The notes under the pieces were generated by a model that worked only from the letters and a program-made list of their open reading frames with translations, ran no database searches and was not told the DNA's origin. A DNA stretch of 64,000 nt from Escallonia rubra (lineage: Eukaryota; Streptophyta; Magnoliopsida; Escalloniales; Escalloniaceae), in NCBI GenBank assembly GCA_033065855.1, contig JAVXUO010002227.1:124001-188000 (forward strand), given 5' to 3'. Shown in pieces: positions 1 through 10,418 of the stretch. Within the stretch, counting starts at the first letter, position 1; the number at the start of each line of letters is the position of its first letter. A program made the position numbers and the translations under genes.

Positions 1-24
1 GTTTGGTAGAATAGTGGATTGTTA

Positions 25-1190
25 TAATATTAGGACCCATGCCCAAAGGTTAAGGTGACTTAACAGTCAATGACACTAAGTTTCGAAAGATAAAGCCGTA
101 CTGATCCATTAAAGATATATATATTTTTTGCCTATGTTATCAATACATATGCCCTCATTTTGTATCTACAAGGTATATACAATATAAAAATTTATAAATC
201 CTAATTTTCCAAATTAGGGTTTCAACCTAAATACTCCCTCCACCTCGCCGCCGAACCTTCCTCAGGAAGCACTCAGCCTGAAAGTAGGCAAACTGGCTCA
301 GCCCCACCGGCCTTATCCCGGCGCCAGCGAACACCGACCTCCATGTTATCCCACCCTGTCCGGCCGCCTCTACAGTTGTGAACATCCTCGGCAGTAGCAT
401 AAATATGAAAATTTTGAAGCCGCCAAATCAATCATAAATCTGTAACATTAGTTGAGTGTGTGTGTGTGTGTGTGTATGTGTGTGTATTTAATCAGAGGTG
501 TGGTGGGTCGTAGAAGACTGATTGGTGGTGATTGTGGTTTATGGAGAGTCGATTTGAGGCGATGGTGGGTTGTTTGGTAGCAGTGGATGAATTGGGTAGG
601 TGGTGGGCTGATTGGACGCAGTGGTAGGCTGATAAATGGTGGTGGAAGGTTGTTCTGGTGTTGGTTAATGGTGGCGGCTGCCTTGGGCTTGGATAGTAGT
701 CCAACACAAATAAGAAATCTTATACATCTTCTTCCAGATTTTAAATCCCAATCAAATTTTCATTTTTGTTCATTTAGTTTGTTGAATCGTGATGGTTTGT
801 TACAAGTGAATGAAGTGTGAAAGTTGTTGATTGGGGTGAGAAGGCTGGGTGAGAAAGCTGAAAAACATGATGATGGTGGGATGCAATTGTGGCTGCTATT
901 GTTGCCGGTTGTGGGGGGTGTAGGGGGGTGCATTCGTCTGTGCGTTCTCTATGGCTGTTGAAGTTGAAGAAGTGTAGAGGGATGATAATGGTGGTGGTGA
1001 TGGGGATGTATGATGAGACGAAGGGATGAGGAATGACATTTGAAGAATTACATTCCTAAATGATGGGCATTCTAGTCTTTTCATCCTTTTAGTATTTTCG
1101 TTCAGTCAACGGACATAAGTACTATTTGTTCCAACTAATGGACATGCGTGTAATTTTACCCTAACCTCAAGGTCATTTGGTATAATTAAC
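25..1190. mobile_element. Decayed non-autonomous TIR element (same family as 47.4 kb and 55.5 kb)
   Basis: The left side (about 43-120) reads like the inverted right side of the 47.4-kb element: a 'ggttaagg' block, then 'acagtcaatgacactaagtt', then 'gatccatt'. The right side (about 1075-1180) carries 'ggacatgcgtgtaatttta' and 'ccctaacctcaagg', the inward-reading terminal motif of that family. The inside has a 'ccaaattagggttt' block and a G/T-rich part, as in the 47.4-kb copy. The ends are worn and no target duplication is certain, so the borders are approximate. No coding capacity is visible; the short open frames are low-complexity. Confidence 0.45.
455..486. repeat. (TG)n microsatellite
   Basis: About 32 bp of TG dinucleotides with one interruption, inside the decayed TIR element. 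Confidence 0.9.
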
Positions 1191-2057
1191 CACATAATTT
1201 TCTTAACTCTCAAAACCTTATGCCATTGGTAATATTTCTTTTCCTTTTTATTTTGATGATACATGTCTTTATTTAATAATGCGTATGTATTAATATAGGG
1301 TGAAAAATATAGGTTTGCGGACATCATTAGAATTACTTACAGTAGTTCATTACATATATCTTATATCAACTTCACACATTCATTTTGTAGTATAGATTTC
1401 AAAAGGACACATACACACACACACACATGTCTATGGACTTTTTAGATGAGTAGGTGTGATATTATCATCTGTTAAAAATAAAAGTCTTATGACAAATATA
1501 TGCTAAATTACACGCACAACTAAATTAGTAGCCTTATTGTACTACTAAAATAAACAAGGTCATGCTAGAAAATATCAAAGAGAGCTTTAGAGTACACTGT
1601 CAAGAAAATTTTTAAGTACACTACAGATTTTTTAATTGAAAAGTAAAAAAAAAAGAAAGTATACTTAAGATTAAGCGTCGTTTTAGACAGATTATACTCG
1701 AACGTTGGAACTTAATATATAAAAAGTTGAAAAAAGACTTGCTTTATACTTTAGTATTAAAATAAGATATGCATGAAGTTATAACACATTCATCCCAAAT
1801 TATTTGATCATATTTAACTACACGCTTTATTTAGGATATAATTTTTATTTTATGAGTTTCTCATTCTATTCCCGAGAGGGGGGGGGGGAATGTAAAACAC
1901 CTAGCTGATCTTTCTTAATTTGAAAACTGATCAATTTTTTTGGACAGACCAAAAAGAAAATATGATCGGTTTTTTTTTAAGGACAAAAGGAGTAATAGAC
2001 TAGATCATTACCAAAAGCAAATAAACTGTAGGGGATATTTTGACCCCCAATAATCAT
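1191..2057. other. AT-rich spacer
   Basis: No gene recognised. It contains a short (CA)n run near 1410-1427 and a G homopolymer at 1878-1888. Confidence 0.6.
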
Positions 2058-2568
2058 CACTACAAGAAATGGCCATCACTGTACAGAAAGAAACAACATA
2101 GATAATGAATGATACTGAAAATCGTAAGTGATGATATTTTGAATTTTAGTGGCGATGCTTGTAGGAAAAAAGTACTTAAACTCTAAAATTGAACGATAGA
2201 AAAACTTTGAAAATGTCATTGAAAGCTAGGGCTACTAAATTTGTTGCCTAGGCAGTTCAGTTTCTATATGTGTCCTGATATCTCTTGAGTTCGCTTGATT
2301 TTTGGTTTTAAAGATGCAACATTTAAGCTTCTAACAAATTTTGTTATATATTTATTGATCATAACTTCTTCCCGTTAGATACTTTACTTTCGACAATCCT
2401 TTTCGGATTAATTTTTGAACTTTCATTAATTTCACTTAATTATAACTCAAACTTCATCTCAATCAAAACATATGGCAAGAAATTACACAACTCCAATATA
2501 TACACTTCACATTAATTATCACTAAACACTTTTTTCACTTTTATTACTGTATAGTCAAACTTGTAGTG
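2058..2568. mobile_element. Possible small CACTA-like element
   Basis: The left end reads CACTACAAGAAA, a classic CACTA terminus. About 500 bp downstream the inverted sequence 'acttgtagtg' occurs. Only the outer ~9 bp match well, and the 3-bp target duplication expected for CACTA elements is not seen (cat versus ttt). It could be a chance pair or a worn MITE. Confidence 0.3.
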
Positions 2569-2900
2569 TTTCGTGAGAGTTACATATTTGTGGAAGATGT
2601 TTGAGACTAATTACAATATCAGTGTACATTAGAGAACAAAATATAATATGGAACAATCAGAAATCTCTTTAGCGGAAACTTGATCTGACGAAAGAAATAA
2701 GTATAATAAATAGCGAAAAATATTGGTGACATATAATTGGCGTGAAATATTCGTGTTTAAAAGTAAGACCATGTTTTGTGCAATGAATTTTTCACGCTTC
2801 GTCTTTGATTAGCAGTTAATAACTGATTCATTATAATAGTTATATTAATTAATTTCAATTGTATTTTTCATCAATGTTTATAATATTTTTATTTCAAATC

Positions 2901-2935
2901 ACTATATAACGTGCAAAACACGTGATCCTTACTAG
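2901..2935 (+). mobile_element. Helitron 3' terminus
   Basis: The short hairpin acgtg/cacgt (2909-2923) is followed 8 bp later by CTAG and a host T at 2936, the expected structure of a Helitron 3' end. I could not fix the matching 5' TC end, so the element length is unknown; some or all of the preceding AT-rich DNA probably belongs to it. Confidence 0.6.
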
Positions 2936-4002
2936 TAAAGGTAGGAAATTATTTGGAAGTTTACTACAATTTCTGCAATTAACGTCCGTCGACGACATTT
3001 CGAAGTGCGTATAAATTGAGAAGCTGGGAATAGCTCATGGTTTAAAAAACTAGCAAATACTCAACAGATAAGATTGAAGATGAAAAGAAAAGTACTTTTG
3101 CAATATTCGAAACTCTAATTTAAATGAACAACCAGTGATGTAAAACAAATATCGAAAAAATGCTAAAATTTCATGACAGAGAAATGATCGATCATGTTCC
3201 ACAGCAGTGTGAAAACAAGTGTAATTTTGTTGAACACAAGAGTTTTACAATCTATTCGTCAAAATCGCTAATAAGGAGGTTATGTAGTCTACATGCTTTG
3301 TAAAATTTTTAGCGTTCATTCGATTAAAAATAAATCATAGTTCTGTACTCGTGTGGATCAACATCAACTACTGGTCCTCACCAACAGGGTAATGTCCCAT
3401 TTAATTCCTACAAATTTCAGGCTGTCAACATGGGGATACAAGTTAAGGTACAAATATGTCTACTTGAGGTGTGCCCACAATGAAGAAATCATCGTCACAA
3501 TCACCAACACTTGATTCTTAACCTCCCTACACGCAATTCCAGCCACTTGAAAGTTAAAGAGGACATGATCATGCAGGGACAACAATTATGGAACGTGAAT
3601 TATGGATCGGGATTTGCGCAAGAAGAAATGTGAAGTTGATACCATTCACTTAGCTCTGGCCCAACACAATTACCAAAAGAGAAAAGCCTAATGTCCCCAA
3701 GAGAGTATGAATGAAGAAGGGGCTCTCTCTCATGTTTCTCGTTCTTCCTCCATTTGCATAATTGAAAATCTGAACTGTGTCAGCTTAACGAGAACGGACT
3801 GTATTAGGAGGACATCATCCACCTTTACTGTTGTTTTAAGACACCAATAGCAGAATCAGATCTGATGAACTAGAAGACTATAATTAAGTGAAAAATGGCA
3901 TCATAAGATGTGGAACAAAATACTGTGCGGAAGGGGTTCCTGACACTCCAGGGGAAGGTCTAACTTCTCAATAGAGGTGGAAGCTTCCCCTAAGGGGTGT
4001 TG
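2936..4002. other. Spacer without recognised gene
   Basis: AT-rich DNA with no convincing open frame, RNA gene or repeat. Confidence 0.6.
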
Positions 4003-4010
4003 GACACCTC

Positions 4011-4630
4011 TAGGGATGGCAATTTGGGACCCCATATGGAGCCCCCCGCCCAGCCCCAAACGGGGCCAAGCTGGGTTGGTGAAGTAGGGACTGGGGCAAT
4101 TGGTAATGGGACAATTGGGGCTCTACCGAACTTGGGTCTAAAGGGAGTACTCTCATCCCCATCATGCTTCAAATTTAATTCATTTGGAACTACGTATTCT
4201 TCTCGCCCCCCAACTTATCTCGACTTCATTTTTATGTTTTTTTCTTTTCCTTTGGGTCCACCGCCGTCCACCGCCTTTGCTAACACAACTGGCCAACTCC
4301 GGCCACCACTGCTAGTAGCATTTTTTGCGACCTCCAGCCATTTCTGCTACCGACCGATCGCCAGCCACCACCATCGACAACCGATGCAAGGAATATTGTT
4401 TTTTAAGACAAACGTGATTGTTTTTTAAAACAAATGTGACTAGTAAAAAAAAATTAAGAAGTGAAAACTAAAAAGGTTTACCCGTATTGAATTGGATCTA
4501 AAAGGGATAGGGCGGCAGGAGGCGGGGCAATATAAATTAAAGACGGGATAATATGGAGATATGGTGAATGGAGATAAGGGCGACGTGGGTAGGGGCATGG
4601 TGGTGGGGATCCCCATACTGCCATCCCTAC
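4011..4630. mobile_element. Small non-autonomous hAT-like element
   Basis: The ends are TAGGGATGGCAA on the left and, inverted, GTAGGGATGGCAG on the right. They are flanked by 8-bp repeats, gacacctc (4003-4010) and aacacctc (4631-4638), matching at 7 of 8 positions; 8 bp is the hAT size. Beside the ends lie the purine- and pyrimidine-rich 'ccccgcc/gggg' blocks typical of this common plant element type. The open frames inside are low-complexity and carry no transposase. Confidence 0.55.
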
Positions 4631-5144
4631 AACACCTCCCATTTCATGCTTTTACCGACTTCGTCCATGACTTCATCCTTGGTATGGTTGACGCTCTTGA
4701 CGGGGTTGAAGGATTTCAAAGGGTCTGGTTGACACTCTTAACAGGATGTAAGGCTTTGACCGTTACCTATTGACTCTAACTGGTTGACTTTGTGTAAGTG
4801 TTGTTGCTATCACATTCTGGCTACGCACTTTTGGACCGCTTTTGGGTCCCTCTCCCACGACGCATCAATTTTTCAACAGTCAATGTTCAGAGCTCCCAAG
4901 TCGGTCAAACCAAAATGCAGTAGTCGCGCCCCCCAGTTCTCGGTCACATTATCATGCTGCTGGCACCGCACACATTCTGCCACGCCCATGCGCGGTGCTA
5001 CTTATATAGTCACACCCCCCCTGGCATCCTGTCACACTACCACGCCCCTTATGTTGGTTTATCCTTTCACCACACCATGCGCATCTTGCCTTGGTCGTGG
5101 AACATGGTTCGACCTACTCATCGGAGTGTGCAACATCCTGCAAG

Positions 5145-5695
5145 GATAGGCGACTCCTTCGGGACACTATCTTCGCCAGGGAGCTCTAAGTATTCCGGCA
5201 TGAAAACTCCCTTTCTGCCAGGTAGACGGCTTCTTCAGGATGCTACCTCGGCCCTTCGAGTAGACAAATCCTCTGGGACACTACCTTGGCATGCTCCAAG
5301 TGCTCCAGCATAAGGACTCACACACGGAGATAGTCGACTCCTTCAGGACACTATCTCGGCCAAAGAGCTCTAAGTGCTTCAACATGAAGACTCATCTTCC
5401 ACCAGGTAGACAGCTCCTCCAGAATACTATATCGACCTGTCGGATAGGCGACTCATCCGGGACTCACCCGTGGGGATAGGCGACTTCTCCAGGACATAAT
5501 ATGTGACAGAGAGCTCTAAGTGCTCTGACGTGAAGACTCTAATTCCGCCAGGTAGATGGCTCCTCCAGAATGCTATCTCGGCCCGTCGGGTAGGCGATTC
5601 CTCCGGGACACTACCTTTGGCGCACTCCAAGTGCTCTGGCATAAGGACTCACCCTCGGGGATAAGCGACTCCTCCGGGACACTATCTCTGCTAGG
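5145..5695 (+). repeat. Tandem repeats, ~185-bp unit, about 3.2 copies
   Basis: Units begin with 'gatag-cgactcc' at about 5145, 5329, 5475 and 5660 (spacing 184, 146, 185), so the second unit is about 38 bp short. Each holds an internal subrepeat with 'cgggacactatc', 'gagctctaagtgct' and 'gccaggtaga'. The spacing is typical of the U3 region of some plant LTRs. The open frames crossing the array are by-products of the repeat. Confidence 0.8.
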
Positions 5696-6111
5696 GTGTC
5701 TGTGTAACTAGCCTACGTGCTCTGCCGCTGGGGGCTTTCATCAACACCCTAGGAACTATGACCCCCGGGTTACTTCAAGACGGGAGCAAGTCTCCTGAGC
5801 GCATTTTGCCTAGTACGCCTGGCAGTTGGGCGTCGGGTCTTCCTCACTGCTACCAGGTCCTCGGCGTTCTCGACACCCTGTGGGACTTTGCAAAGGCCTT
5901 GGACTGGTGGCAAGATCAAGGGGTCTCTTTGGCCGCACCGACGCTGTGTGGGTCGGTCTTTCCAGACAGATAGAGCGACAGTGTACGGGGCAGGGCATGT
6001 GAATATGCAATCCGACAGTCCATGAAGCATCAACACCTGTGGACCTTTTCGGTGACGTGTCACTCCCCGGGAGCGCCACGTTTAACTTGATGACATCATC
6101 ATCTCAACCTC

Positions 6112-6119
6112 TATAAATA
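6112..6119 (+). promoter_or_regulatory. Putative TATA box of the LTR-like block
   Basis: TATAAATA lies in a 'cctctataaataaggg' context about 210 bp before the putative primer-binding site, a sensible LTR promoter position. Inference from position only. Confidence 0.45.
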
Positions 6120-6330
6120 AGGGTCTTGAGAATTTATTTGGAGGACTTCAGAAGATAGAGAGAAAAATATACAGAAACATTGACTATGCACCTTAGCATT
6201 GGACTGTAACTGTAATCGTGTATTCACCTCGCACGATTGCTCTTACAGCACTGCCATCCTCAGGCTCTGTCTGGGAAGCCCTAAGTTTCTACCCTTACTC
6301 CATCCTTACTGTGTCCCACGTCAGCATACT

Positions 6331-6957
6331 TGGTATCTGACATGAACTGTATTCCTTGTAACATCTCCATGTCGACTGTGAACCTACTTTTTTTGGCATC
6401 AAGTGTTACCTAAGGTGCATCTAGCTTGTTCATTGCCACGTGCTTAGTTAGGACTGGCTACCAATAAAACCAAACAGCATCAAGCAGGAAAAAAGAAAGA
6501 AAGGGAAAGATGAAAGTGATGTGTTACGAAAAAGCTGAAGAGTCCATATCTGAAGAGAAAAAAACTCTCGTTTGTGAGAACACTAAAAAGTTATGGAACT
6601 TCTTTCATCAACTTAATCTAATTGGTTACTAAATATTAGTGAAAGTATCACGCAGACATGCTGGAATCTGGATATCAATAAATAAGAAAACATTCTGAGG
6701 GTAGTAAAGCTAATTTCTTGATGAAATGGATATATTGGACCATACTGCTGCTCACTCACCATGGTAGAACATCCTATCCAAGCTCACTCAAAACATCCAA
6801 ATTTCCCCCCCCCCCTAGAATTAATATATTTTCGCTTCTCAAAATGTGATAATATCGATTGATAGTAAGATGAGATTGGAAACAAAATATTCTTTTTTTA
6901 TTAACCTCTTGGTATGCATGATTATCAGAAAATATCAAAAAAGGTGCCGTTTTTCAG
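6331..6957. other. Spacer without recognised gene
   Basis: AT-rich DNA with a purine run near 6487-6515 and a C homopolymer near 6806-6815. Nothing else recognised. Confidence 0.6.
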
Positions 6958-8455
6958 GCAAATTTCGCTTCTCTAGAAGATCGTTTATGATCGAGTTAAT
7001 TGGCATTTTCTACATGACACACTGATTGGCATGGGGTTACCTGCGACATGGATATCGTTGATCATGGACTCAATTACCTCCACCAAGTTTTCAATATGAA
7101 TGGTGAGCGTATAGAGTGCTTTACTCCTTCTAGAGGTATTCGACAGGACCCTCTTTCTCCCTACCTCTTTGTTTTTTGTATGGAACGGCTCACGCACATG
7201 ATCAATGAAAGCGTCTGCCAAAAAGTTTGGAAGCCCATCAAGCCTGCTAAAGGAGGTCCAAATATCTCACACATATTTTTTGCTGACCATTTACGGTTGT
7301 TCGCTGAAGCATCAACGCAACAAGCTGTAGTTTTGCAAGAAGTATTAGAGAAATTCTGTGCGATCTGGGGCCAGATGGTGAACCTCCACAAGTCTAAGAT
7401 TTATATTTCTCTTAATATTCCACGCCAAACTGCGAGAGAAATCAACACTACTTGCCAAATTCCTTTGACAAGCAACCTGGGTCGGTATTAAGAAATCCCC
7501 TTACTACATGAGAGAGTTCGCAAAAACACCTACAATTTTGTGCTAGAAAAAGTGCAGAAACGTCTTTCTAACTGGAAGGCAGCATGTCTTTCTCTAGCGG
7601 GCAGGGTAACCCTTATCAAGTCCGTCACATCCACCATTCCTACATATGTTATGCAGTCTACCAAAATTCTCGAGGCAATCTGCCAAGCCGTTGATAGGCA
7701 AAATAAAAGATTTCTGGGGGGAGGATCTACAAATCGCAAAAAGTTACATCTTCTAAAGTGGGATACAGTTTGCCAAACCAAAAATACAGGAGGGCTAGGC
7801 CTAAGAAAGATGTCAGAGGTTAACAAAGTCTTGATGACCAAAATGGGTTGGAGAATACTAAATCAGGAGTCATCTTAATGGGTAAGAGTATTAGCCAGCA
7901 AATACATGAGATGTGGACAAGATCTCTGGAGTCCTGTACGATCAAATTCATCCTATATATGGAGGAGTATTATTCACGGCAGAGAGATATTGAAACATGG
8001 AATCAGAAGAAGAAGACAACGGTCGGAATACATACTTTTGGAAGGATAGGTGGCTTGTAGCACAACCTCTTGCTGAATTGATAATTGCTCCGCTTACAAG
8101 CACGCAAGAGGAACATATGGTTCATGAGTTATGGGATTCTACAAATATATGCTGGAAATGGCCGCTCTTCAGCAACTTTCTACCACCGGCAATTTTATCC
8201 AAACTTCAAGCAGTGGTGCTCCATTCGGATGAAGGAAATAGCGACAGGTTTATATGGCAACACACCAAAGATGGTAACTTCACGACTAAATCAGCTTATC
8301 AAACATGTCAAGAGGTGGAAGATGAAACTCAATGCAAAGATAGGAAACGGCTATGGGCTGCTAAGGGTCTTCCACGCTCCAAGCACTTCATATGGTTGGT
8401 TCGCCACAACAGGTTGATGACAAACGAATTAAAGGAACGACGCTCTATTGATTAG
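6958..8455 (+). pseudogene. Decayed LINE (L1-type non-LTR retrotransposon), RT and zf-RVT remnants
   Basis: Successive frames give reverse-transcriptase motifs of plant LINEs: 'YDRVNWHFL' (~6985), 'GMGLPATW' (~7030), 'PSRGIRQDPLSPYLF' (~7126), then 'FADH' (~7283) where the active site should read [YF]ADD, then 'LSLAGRVTLIKSV' and 'GGLGLRKM'. The C-terminal part (8222-8450) resembles the zf-RVT domain, with 'FTTKSAYQ' and 'WLVRHNRLMTNE'. The reading frame breaks near 7100, stops at 7489-7491 and 7876-7878, and shifts again before 7997. The usual GIRQGDP has lost its glycine codon, and the second catalytic Asp is His. The endonuclease half and the 5' end are missing, so the copy is dead. Confidence 0.85.
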
Positions 8456-9058
8456 TCTAAAAGCACTTAGCACACAGTCGAGGATATATCGATAACTCGA
8501 GAAAATCCAAAAAAAAAATTTCTTTTCCTTTTTAACCTCGATCGAATAGTTATGTTGTGAACAATGTAAATGGACATCTTCCTCTTGTTTTCATCCATCT
8601 AATCAAGTTGAAGATACTTTAGAACAATGAACACAAGCTTCAAAGCTCTACACAACACATGCAATACACAAACAACCAAACTCAAGTAAAGCACACTCCA
8701 AAAGACAAGAAATGGGATGAAATCATGAAAAGTTGAAAAAGCAAACCTTGCATTCAAAGGAAATAACAGATACTTATATCACAACACAACCACCACTTTT
8801 CCTCCCTCTTTGGCTAATCATAGTATTCCCTCACATGCTATAAGCCACCACACCAAAATAGAAAGCACAAAACAAATGACTTTCTCCCTCCATCCACATA
8901 TCCAAAAATTTGGTAAAAAATTTCACACCAATTCAATCATCTCTCTGTTCATTTGCCCATCTCCCATAATTAATCTTTGACAATAACAACAAATTAAACA
9001 AATTCCCATCTCTAATTACCATTTTTCCCCAACCTAAAAGAACTAAAAATAATTTCTT
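8456..9058. other. 3' flank of the RLP51-like gene
   Basis: AT-rich, including A-rich and C-rich tracts, with no open frame. It probably contains the 3' UTR of the minus-strand gene that stops at 9059. Confidence 0.5.
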
Positions 9059-10418
9059 TCATCCGCACCATTTAGACAAGAGTACCAAGAAAATAATGAG
9101 GAACACAATTGAAGAAAGCCCAATGGCCACACCAAGAACAATCTTACTTGGGCCATGATGATGCTCTGACTTCCGACCTTGCTCCTCCCCAACACTATAA
9201 TCATCATTTGAACTCTCCCCACCCCCACCACCGCCCGACGAGTCCTTAGCCGGCGGGGGCAAAATGGGCAATCCATGTTTGTCACAAGGAGCAATCCCAA
9301 GCTTCACTTTAGAAGATATAGTAGAGTGATTGTAACAAAGATCCGAATTGCCCCCAACCTTAAACACCTCCAATCTCTTGATGAACGACGCATTGAACGG
9401 CATCACCCCGTGAAAGCTATTCTTCTCAAGATTCAAGTACTTCAGGCCCTTCATTTCAGTGATAAACTTGGGTATCGTCCCATTGAACTGGTTCGAACCC
9501 AGATCAAGATGTACCAAACCCGGCATTGCCGTAAAGGAGTCGGGTATCGGCCCGGAAAGCGAATTAGATGCTAGAGAGACATTTTGGAGTGAAATCAAGT
9601 CACCAAACGAAGTGGGTATCTCTCCATTCAAGGCATTTGATGAAAGATTGAGGTGTTCGAGGTTTTCAAGTTGAGTTAACGAAGTGGGTATCTTCCCTTT
9701 CAGGTTATTGCTGGATAAATCGATGTGGGTAATGTTCAAATGCCAGCGTTTGGGCAAAGAGCCTGTGAGGTTTGCGTGAGTGATGGTGACGGAGTGGAGG
9801 TACTTGAGGTTGTTGAGGAAGATAGAGGGGCTGCTGGAGTTGACGGCGGTGCCGGAGAGGGTGAGGTCGGTGAGGTTGACGAGGCGGCTGAGGAAGACGC
9901 CGGTGAGCTTGTGCAGGGAGTTCACGGATGAGAACGAGCGGAGGTTGGAGGAGAGGGAGGGGGGAAGCGGGGCGCGGTGGGGGTGGGGCAGTCGAGGAAG
10001 GAGAGGGAGGTGAGGGTGGAGAGGGCCTTGAGGGTGGTGGTGGAAAGGGGGAAGTCGCCGGAGCAGTTGGAGAGGCGGAGGGAGAGAAGGTTGCGAAACA
10101 GGAGGAAGAGTCGCAGGTGGTGGCGTTGTGGAGGGAGGGCTGCAAGCAAGGGTCTTTGGAGGTTGGGATGTCAAGAGATTGGAGAGCTCTGAGTTGTTTT
10201 GGATCCAGGGTGGAGGTAGTGTTGGTGGGTGGGGATTTGGTGCGGGGAGAGGGTTGTTCAGTGGGAGAGGGGGCGGGGGAGATGGTGGTGGGGGGGGTGG
10301 TGCGGGTGGTGTTGTTGTGGGTGGGTGGAGAGACGGAGGAGGTGAGCAGGGCGGAGGAGAGGAGGAGGAGGAGGAGGAGGGAGAGGAGTGTGAGGTGACA
10401 TAGAAGGTCTGGTGCCAT
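9059..10418 (-). CDS. RLP51: RLP51/SNC2-like LRR receptor-like protein, with two apparent frameshifts
   Basis: Single-exon receptor-like protein of about 453 aa if two 1-base gaps are allowed; by family, a plasma-membrane immune receptor without a kinase domain. From ATG 10418: signal peptide ([12 protein letters not shown] then a Leu run), Pro/Thr-rich linker, [20 protein letters not shown], leucine-rich repeats ('[13 protein letters not shown]', '[13 protein letters not shown]', '[13 protein letters not shown]'), acidic/Gly-Ser juxtamembrane stretch, then a transmembrane helix ([20 protein letters not shown]) and a short KWCG tail. The frame shifts near 10100-10110 and at the G run 9959-9964; each is repaired by one extra base, and the family sequence resumes at once ('[13 protein letters not shown]', then 'SLSSNLRSF'). 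An upstream in-frame ATG lies at 10451, but 10418 gives the better signal peptide. The breaks may be sequencing errors in C-rich runs or a real recent pseudogene. Confidence 0.82.
9119..9133 (-). other. GxxxG motif in the RLP51-like transmembrane helix
   Basis: Codons for Gly-Val-Ala-Ile-Gly open the transmembrane helix. In Arabidopsis SNC2 a GxxxG motif in this helix is the site of the autoactive snc2-1D substitution (recalled from the literature). The motif is intact here. Confidence 0.7.

Larger units (their letters stand above)
4740..6330 (+). mobile_element. LTR-retrotransposon-like block (solo LTR or 5' LTR remnant)
   Basis: This GC-rich block differs from its AT-rich surroundings. It contains a tandem repeat array, a TATA box (6112-6119) followed by a likely transcribed leader, and ends near 6325 with '..cagca'. 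A few bases on is 'tggtatctgac', a near match (9 of 11) to the initiator-Met tRNA primer-binding site TGGTATCAGAG. No gag or pol follows and no second LTR was found in the window. The left border is uncertain. Confidence 0.4.

Noticed and set aside
4784..6079. Open frames across the LTR-like repeats
   Set aside because: Repeat-driven frames with no gag, pol or other domain.
9705..10403. Long plus- and minus-strand open frames over the RLP51-like gene (Pro-, Glu- or Gly-rich)
   Set aside because: They are shadows of a GC-rich coding region; only the LRR-bearing path through three frames fits a family.
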